Source: Propionimicrobium sp. PCR01-08-3
GTDB lineage: Bacteria > Actinomycetota > Actinomycetes > Propionibacteriales > Propionibacteriaceae
Reading direction: 5' to 3'
Length of the DNA stretch: 64,000 nt
Assembly: GCF_030286045.1 (NCBI RefSeq)
Contig: NZ_CP127390.1
Span: 1,364,001-1,428,000, forward strand
Shown in pieces: positions 59,601 through 64,000 of the stretch. The notes under the pieces are model-generated. The model was not told the origin of the DNA. It saw only the letters and a program-made list of their open reading frames with translations, and ran no database searches. Both the position numbers and the translations under genes were made by a program. The number at the start of each line of letters is the position of its first letter. Position 1 is the stretch's first letter.

Positions 59601-62600
59601 CAAACGGTGCAGTGACACTGCGTTGCGATGTCTGCCGCACCCCCTATTCGGCAAGCCCCGATGCGGTCCGCGGCCTGGCCGACGGCCCATGTATGGCGCC
59701 CAGATGCTCCGGCCGGCTACACCGTCAGCCGGGCGACCCGAACAACGCCTACCGCACGCTCTATGCGTCGAGCAACATGCGCAAGGTCATCTCCCGGGAG
59801 CACACCTCGCTGCTCGACAACTCCACCCGGGCCGACTACGAGAACACCTTCAAGAACGCAGCAGCCGACCCGGGCGCGCCCAACGTGCTGGTGGCCACCC
59901 CCACCCTCGAGATGGGCATCGACATCGGTGATCTGTCGACCGTTTTCTTGGCCGGGCTGCCGCGCCGCGTGGCGAACTATGTGCAGCGGGTCGGTCGTGC
60001 CGGCCGGTTGACCGGCAACGCCTTGGACATGGCCTATGTGCGTGGCCGCGGCGAGTTCTTGCCCAGGCTGGGGGAGCCCGAGTCGCTGATCAACGGCGAG
60101 GTCGCGCCACCGGCCACTTATCTGAGCGCCGAAGAGATCTTGAAGCGGCAGTACCTGGCCTGCGTTGCCGGTGAACTTGTTCGCGACGATGTGGACGCGC
60201 ACCACCCGCGCACCATCGCTGCGGCCATGAACCCGGACCTCGGCTACTTCTTAGATGCGATGATCAGGCTGGGGGAGCAGCCCGGCGGCATTGATGCCTT
60301 CCTGGACACATTCGCCGACCTCGACCCGAGCGCGAAATCGACCCTGCAGGCCTGGGCTACACCCGGTGAAACCCCGTGCAGCAGTGACCTCGCTGCAATG
60401 GTCTACAGTGCGGTCGGGTCTTGGCGACATGAGCAGGAGTCCCTCGTCCACCGCAAGGATCAGATTCTGAAAGTCCTCGGCGAACTCGAAAAGGCCTCGA
60501 ATCTGCATGGATCGTCGTCCGAGGACAGGCAGCATTTCGAGGCCGCCAAGGCGGAGCTCGATCTGGTCGAACAGCAACTCGCTCGTGCGACGACGATGGA
60601 TCAGCGCACCGCGCAGGGTGCTCTGCTGCACGTCAACAAACAGATCGCCGAAACCGGCACCGAATACTGGATCTCGGCGCTGGAGCGGGTAGGAATCTTC
60701 CCCAACTACACCCTGCTGGACGACACGGTGACCCTGGACATCGCCATGAACTGGCTGAACCCTGACACCGGCCAATACGAGCACGAGCCCGTCAGCTACC
60801 AGCGCGGTTCGGCGAATGCGCTACGTGACTTCGCCCCCGGGGCCACCTTCTACGCACACGGATACGGCATTCAAGTGGATTCTGTTGATCTCGGCCCGGA
60901 AGCCGAAGCAGTGCGCAGCTGGGTCTTCTGCCCGCAATGCGGATACGGCCAAGACCTCACCGAACGGGGCCAAGTACCCGCCGAATGCCCGCGCTGTGGC
61001 ACCGACGGCATCGGCGAAGTAGGTAATCAACTCGATGTGATCGAGTTCAAGAAGGCCTCCGCGAATGTAAACCGAGAGTCTGCACGGATCTCCGATGCGT
61101 CGGACGAGCGGGTACGCGCCGGATTCACCACCATGCTGGCTGCCGACATCGACCCCGACCGGATCGACCGGCAGTGGTTCACCGAAGGCACCCAGTTCGG
61201 GGCAAAGCTGGTCAACCGCTTGACACTGCGCTTCCTGAACCTGGGCAAGCGGGTCGAACAGGGCAGCCAGCGGATGATCGCGGGGGAGCAGCACTTCGTT
61301 CCGTTGTTCCAGGTGTGTCACGGCTGTGGGCATCTCAACACCCAAACCAGGGCGAACTCCCGCGTCGAACACGCACCGTGGTGCCCGCACCGCGACGACC
61401 CTGCCGAGCACAACAAGAACGTGGCGCTGTCGCGCACCCTGGTCACCCAAGGTGTACTGCTGCCGCTGCCATGGCAACTGACCAGCGGAGACCATTTCGC
61501 CATCCCCAGCCTGGAGACGGCCGTACTGATGGGGTTGCGTGACGAGTTCGGCGGATCACCCGATCACCTCGGAGTCGCGGTGGTCACCGATCCGACGACA
61601 CCGGGTGAGGACAAGCTGCCGGCACTCTTGTTGCACGATCAGGTACCCGGCGGAACTGGCTACCTCGCAAAACTGGCCGACCCGCATGCTGTCTGGATGA
61701 TGCTCCACAGCGCCTGGAAACGGCTGCGCGATTGCCCCTGTCAAAACGAAGAGCGGCTCGCTTGCCATCGTTGTCTGCTGCCGTATGCAGCACCGTGGCA
61801 GGTGGATCGGGTGTCGCGGATGTCCGCTGAACGGCACCTGCGTGAGATCCTCACCGGATCAGCCAGTGGCCCAGAGCCCACCGCACAGATGACCTGGCAG
61901 ATCACGCACGTCGCGACCGCCTCCGCGCACAGCGATGAGTCCTTCCTGGAGCAACGGTTCCGGGTCGAGTTCGCCAAACGTCTCGACTCCGTCGCAACCA
62001 TCACTGAGAAGCCGGGAGCCACTGGGAACATCTTGGCCCTGTCTGCTGGCCCTCAGCAGTTCGTGCTCCGCCCACAAATCGCGACGCTGGGCTCGAAGCC
62101 CGATTTCGAGTTGACCGGCTCGGGCATCACCCCCGTCGACATCTTCACCGACGGTCTCGCTTTCCACGCGTCGCCCCACATCAATCGGGTGGCAGACGAT
62201 GCGCACAAGCGAGCAGTGCTCAGACTCGATGGCAAGCATGTGCTCGCCGTGACCATGGCCGACTGCAACGCCGAGGCCGATCACCTGGCCTCCGGTCAGT
62301 TCCCGGCTGCACCCTCCTGGCTGGACGAGCGGCTCACCGGCAGGCTCCGCCAGCAGTACGGATTCAGTCCGGCCGCCCTGACCGCGCTGACGACCGGGCC
62401 GTTCGGCTATCTCAGCTATCTGATCTCCGGTGAATCGGCGGCCGGCCTCAGGCGATTCTCCGACGCCGTGCCAGGCTACTTCATGATGGGGGTCGACGGT
62501 TCTGCCTCACCCGAGGTCTACTTACCGGAAGACCAAACCTTGACAGAGGCTGCCGCTCGGTTTATCGCCGGCTACCCGATCGTCCCGGCGGGAGCCTCGC

Positions 62601-63181
62601 GGGTGTTCTGGTGGCGACACAACGAACTCGGCATGTTGGTGGATGCGCGCAAGGGATTCCCTCACCTGAATGCCTGCCTTATCCTGGATGACAGGCCTCA
62701 GGCAGTGTCGTCCGAGACCTTCGCCGACTCGTGGCGCGAATGGCTGCAGATCTCCAATGCGCTGATTGCCCGTTCGCCCCACCTTGAGATCGAGATCGTA
62801 TCCGTCTCCTTGGTGCAGCAAGGGTTGACTGCTGCCGCGGTGCCCGAGGCCGCTCATGATGCGGTCAAGGCTGTCTTGGCGACACCGCGCGTCGATATCA
62901 TTGCCGCACCCGGGCTTTCCGCCGAGTGGCAGGGCGTTGTGCAGGCGATTGATGACCACCGGCTCGCGACCATCGTCCGCGATCTTGCGGATGCGGGAAT
63001 GCCGGTGCCTGATGCGGGCGAGGAGATTGCCGGTATTCCGACAGATTTGTCGTGGCCGGATGCCAAGGTTGTCGTAGTGGCTCAGCCCGAAGCCGACGAC
63101 CAGGAGTTGCTGGAAGCCGAAGGTTGGTCGCTTGCTCCGGCTGACCTCGAGCAGATTGTCGCAGCGGTGAAAGGACAGTAA
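56648..63181 (+). CDS. Giant DEAD/DEAH helicase with DUF1998 and nuclease-like C-terminus
   Basis: 2177 residues. Helicase motifs: TTGTGSGKTEAF (about 100-111), VLDEFHTYDG (motif II, about 236), GTSATLG, and late VATPTLEMGIDIGD plus YVQRVGRAGRLTG (about 1085-1120). Several CxxC knuckles follow (CRHCG, CPSCG, CDVC...CMAPRC, CPQCG...CPRCG, CHGCG). A DUF1998 domain lies near 1620-1720 (LLHDQVPGGTGYLAKL, DCPCQNEERLACHRC). Near 1815-1870, KPDFEL...VDIFTDGLAFH...DDAHKRAVLR resembles a VSR/PD-(D/E)XK nuclease. Size and layout resemble Druantia DruE or a DrmA-DrmB fusion. It overlaps the next gene by one base (TAATG). Confidence 0.8.
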   Translation: MSELLPPTQARALQSGLLEYLTTTFALADGDAQTALREFLTDPDSGLFKGPYLRTSLPFRAAPRRSADGLSWTPPGFSPYGHQAAAFARLNSAERRPLPTLVTTGTGSGKTEAFTYPVLDHIVRAKRAGQTGVKALFLYPMNALATDQASRLAKLISATGENPWGTITAAIYTGDQTHERTKVSDQGLITSREVIRSAPPDVLLTNYKMLDQLLLREADQRIWAQSAETLQYLVLDEFHTYDGAQGTDVAMLLHRLGLALKSYWPTRGTVADSHSTDEWSRPLGRITPVGTSATLGGGTDAGLAQMVDFATTIFGEPFDRDCVVTESRRDIAEWTGDATKRVEDRGLRPVIVTTSGAAGIHQLAQAGGLDAQALCHRVLVAMYDAADQENPATFPNPDDHDGLINLAKAHPLVRALISKTAAATHIDRLADDPELFRGESLDPTSHQVRADFLLDLASALGHLRALPDRQAVGTETHLWIRELSRIDRYAGTQVRYRWADDGTPASDMEDPTGAQQEWFPALYCRHCGRSGWGVQLANTGSDLTADDAHIRRNHANHSGRFRALINATREAETIDETATHSNEIDTRLMWFHTQHRHFEVQPPEPDDDDYRAGLILPVLMLTGDDADQRSKNDECPSCGKPDGIRFLGSAIATLLSVTMSNLFGAAGIDPSDKKALVFADSVQDAAHYAGFISARSHSITLRAVLREALDDDEIKTLPELTERVLELTRSDRFRRYRMLPAELADDPEMKPFWASPTWSGIPTAIRTKVRNRLAFDATLEFGLSGGFGRTLERTGSVWATVGTPSSDDLASIARQTLAEIAQDRLDEPLTAIPDDELVGWVRGVLERMRTQGAIGHHWFDSFITNDGNQFFLWGGRPRNVGMPAFPKGRSIPGFPYVGGPSLTGGASGKNMQLDPVVGSRSWYADWTRKVLGVPAALGGVLAKQLLAGLTKAGILDSSITKTGRTVYQIRPDHLLVGAVRAEQLANGAVTLRCDVCRTPYSASPDAVRGLADGPCMAPRCSGRLHRQPGDPNNAYRTLYASSNMRKVISREHTSLLDNSTRADYENTFKNAAADPGAPNVLVATPTLEMGIDIGDLSTVFLAGLPRRVANYVQRVGRAGRLTGNALDMAYVRGRGEFLPRLGEPESLINGEVAPPATYLSAEEILKRQYLACVAGELVRDDVDAHHPRTIAAAMNPDLGYFLDAMIRLGEQPGGIDAFLDTFADLDPSAKSTLQAWATPGETPCSSDLAAMVYSAVGSWRHEQESLVHRKDQILKVLGELEKASNLHGSSSEDRQHFEAAKAELDLVEQQLARATTMDQRTAQGALLHVNKQIAETGTEYWISALERVGIFPNYTLLDDTVTLDIAMNWLNPDTGQYEHEPVSYQRGSANALRDFAPGATFYAHGYGIQVDSVDLGPEAEAVRSWVFCPQCGYGQDLTERGQVPAECPRCGTDGIGEVGNQLDVIEFKKASANVNRESARISDASDERVRAGFTTMLAADIDPDRIDRQWFTEGTQFGAKLVNRLTLRFLNLGKRVEQGSQRMIAGEQHFVPLFQVCHGCGHLNTQTRANSRVEHAPWCPHRDDPAEHNKNVALSRTLVTQGVLLPLPWQLTSGDHFAIPSLETAVLMGLRDEFGGSPDHLGVAVVTDPTTPGEDKLPALLLHDQVPGGTGYLAKLADPHAVWMMLHSAWKRLRDCPCQNEERLACHRCLLPYAAPWQVDRVSRMSAERHLREILTGSASGPEPTAQMTWQITHVATASAHSDESFLEQRFRVEFAKRLDSVATITEKPGATGNILALSAGPQQFVLRPQIATLGSKPDFELTGSGITPVDIFTDGLAFHASPHINRVADDAHKRAVLRLDGKHVLAVTMADCNAEADHLASGQFPAAPSWLDERLTGRLRQQYGFSPAALTALTTGPFGYLSYLISGESAAGLRRFSDAVPGYFMMGVDGSASPEVYLPEDQTLTEAAARFIAGYPIVPAGASRVFWWRHNELGMLVDARKGFPHLNACLILDDRPQAVSSETFADSWREWLQISNALIARSPHLEIEIVSVSLVQQGLTAAAVPEAAHDAVKAVLATPRVDIIAAPGLSAEWQGVVQAIDDHRLATIVRDLADAGMPVPDAGEEIAGIPTDLSWPDAKVVVVAQPEADDQELLEAEGWSLAPADLEQIVAAVKGQ

Positions 63182-64000
63182 TGGCCAAGTCCATGCTGAT
63201 GATGTCGAAACAGGCCAACGATATCGATGGCTCGGTGAAACAGAAGGCTTATACCTTCTTGGACAAGCTGACCACCGATGACACCTCTCCGGGACTGCAC
63301 ATTGAGCCCATCGCACACACTGCTGACAAGCGAGTTCGTACCGGTCGGGTGGACGACAAATATCGCGCGGTGCTATTCAAACTCGACGCCGAGACCCCGG
63401 TTTATGTGCTCTACGGTATCTGGATGCACGACGAGGCCATTGCGAAGGCGAAAACAGCCAAGATCAGCCTCAATCCGGTCAACGGTGTCGTAGAGATCAT
63501 CAAGGCCGAGGCGCTGATAGAACCGGAGCCCGGGTACAGCGCGCCAATCAAGGGTTATTCCGCCGCCGCTGAGTCACCGACAGCCTCACCGATTTCGCCG
63601 AAAGAATCTCCTGAGGAGATTCCGGAGGTCGCCGATGCTTCGGTTGAGGCGATCGCATCGGAGGCCGAGGGTATCGCGGTCGATGACTCGCCGATTGGCG
63701 CACCGCTCCCGCAACCTGCCGCACCACTGTTGACCGTTTCGGCCGCGGAGCTGGTCTCGCTGGGCATCGACCCCGAGCTGGCAGCCCACGCCGTGACGAT
63801 CACCGATGATGCTGAGTTCACCAGCGCTTTGGAAGGTGCGCCGACGTGGCAGAGTGAGGCATTGCTTGCGCTGGCCACCGGCAGCTCCATTGACCAGGTC
63901 ACCGACGAGTTGGAGCTATCCACAGCGCCGCGCGAGGTTGCCGCCGACGACGATCAGGCGTTGATCGATGCCTTCGACGAGCCGGCGAGCATGATGGAAT
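63181..64000 (+). CDS. Defence-locus protein with RelE-like N-terminus, cut by right edge
   Basis: The frame starts at ATG 63181, sharing its A with the helicase stop, and is open to the right edge (273 residues visible). Residues 1-105 (KQKAYTFLDKL...DKRVRTGRVDDKYRAVLFKLD...YVLYGIWMHDEAIAKAKTAKISLNPVNGVVEI) read like a RelE/ParE-type fold. A Ser/Pro/Glu-rich linker follows, then a small domain (SLGIDPELAAHAVTITDDAEFTSALEGAPTWQSEALLALATGSSIDQV). Proteins with this beginning are often long UvrD/DNA2-type helicases; that part would lie outside the window and is inferred. Confidence 0.65.
   Translation, partial: MAKSMLMMSKQANDIDGSVKQKAYTFLDKLTTDDTSPGLHIEPIAHTADKRVRTGRVDDKYRAVLFKLDAETPVYVLYGIWMHDEAIAKAKTAKISLNPVNGVVEIIKAEALIEPEPGYSAPIKGYSAAAESPTASPISPKESPEEIPEVADASVEAIASEAEGIAVDDSPIGAPLPQPAAPLLTVSAAELVSLGIDPELAAHAVTITDDAEFTSALEGAPTWQSEALLALATGSSIDQVTDELELSTAPREVAADDDQALIDAFDEPASMME

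Noticed and set aside
1-64000. CRISPR array
   Set aside because: No series of evenly spaced identical repeats of 25-40 bp was seen, and no cas genes.
1-64000. rRNA operon or complete tRNA genes
   Set aside because: No rRNA-like sequence or full cloverleaf was found; only the tRNA 3' fragment at 6.1 kb.

Overview
The window comes from a high-GC Gram-positive chromosome, most likely an actinobacterium of the Propionibacteriaceae or a close relative. The evidence is GC-rich codon use, frequent GTG starts and GTGA/ATGA gene overlaps, actinobacterial families (DUF3175, DUF1345, DUF6069, CHAD), a DtxR/IdeR-type iron box and an actinobacterial Erm. The genus is an inference.

Layout. 1-6.2 kb is the right end of an integrative mobilizable element: a relaxase (HUH motif, cut by the left edge), MobC, two small proteins, a P4/D5-type primase-helicase, an Xis-like HTH protein and a tyrosine integrase, ending in a 3' fragment of what looks like tRNA-Pro (att site). 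6.2-9.2 kb is a nest of insertion sequences: an IS481 remnant holds an IS3-family element, which is split by an IS110-family element. The IS110 5' non-coding end carries a bridge-RNA-like structure whose loops match both its own ends and its present target. 9.4-17.2 kb holds small accessory genes, a divergent TetR/membrane-protein pair with two palindromic operators, and a large DUF262-DUF1524-alkyltransferase-like-DUF4268 fusion that is probably a type IV restriction enzyme.

17.3-25.6 kb is a sugar operon: a CUT2-type ABC importer, a KpsF-like SIS isomerase and a TalC-like transaldolase. At its head a SorC regulator and a ribulokinase-like kinase, lying back to back, have both lost their 5' ends, as if one deletion removed the shared promoter. 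25.7-35.1 kb has a TetR regulator, a frameshifted FAD oxidoreductase, an aminotransferase, a dipeptide/oligopeptide ABC operon and a LuxR-type remnant. 35.1-39.0 kb has an Erm rRNA methyltransferase with a possible leader peptide, divergent from an iron-regulated feoA-feoB-NifU operon. 39.0-46.7 kb (minus strand) has PEBP, VOC and AraC genes, then a tightly overlapping operon of an amino-acid-type ABC importer, two polysaccharide-deacetylase-family hydrolases and an MmgE/PrpD protein.

47.0-64.0 kb has a CHAD protein, a Phd/VapC toxin-antitoxin pair and a large defence locus open at the right edge. The defence locus has a DrmD-like SNF2 helicase, an Eco57I-type adenine methylase, a 2177-residue DEAD/DUF1998 helicase with a nuclease-like C-terminus, and a protein with a RelE-like N-terminus. 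It resembles class 1 DISARM but with a giant DruE-like (or DrmA+DrmB-like) helicase. The methylase gene is split by inversion of its central ~1.7 kb, which carries the SAM and NPPW motifs. That segment reads on the minus strand while both flanks read on the plus strand. This inversion and the IS110 bridge RNA are the two most notable observations.
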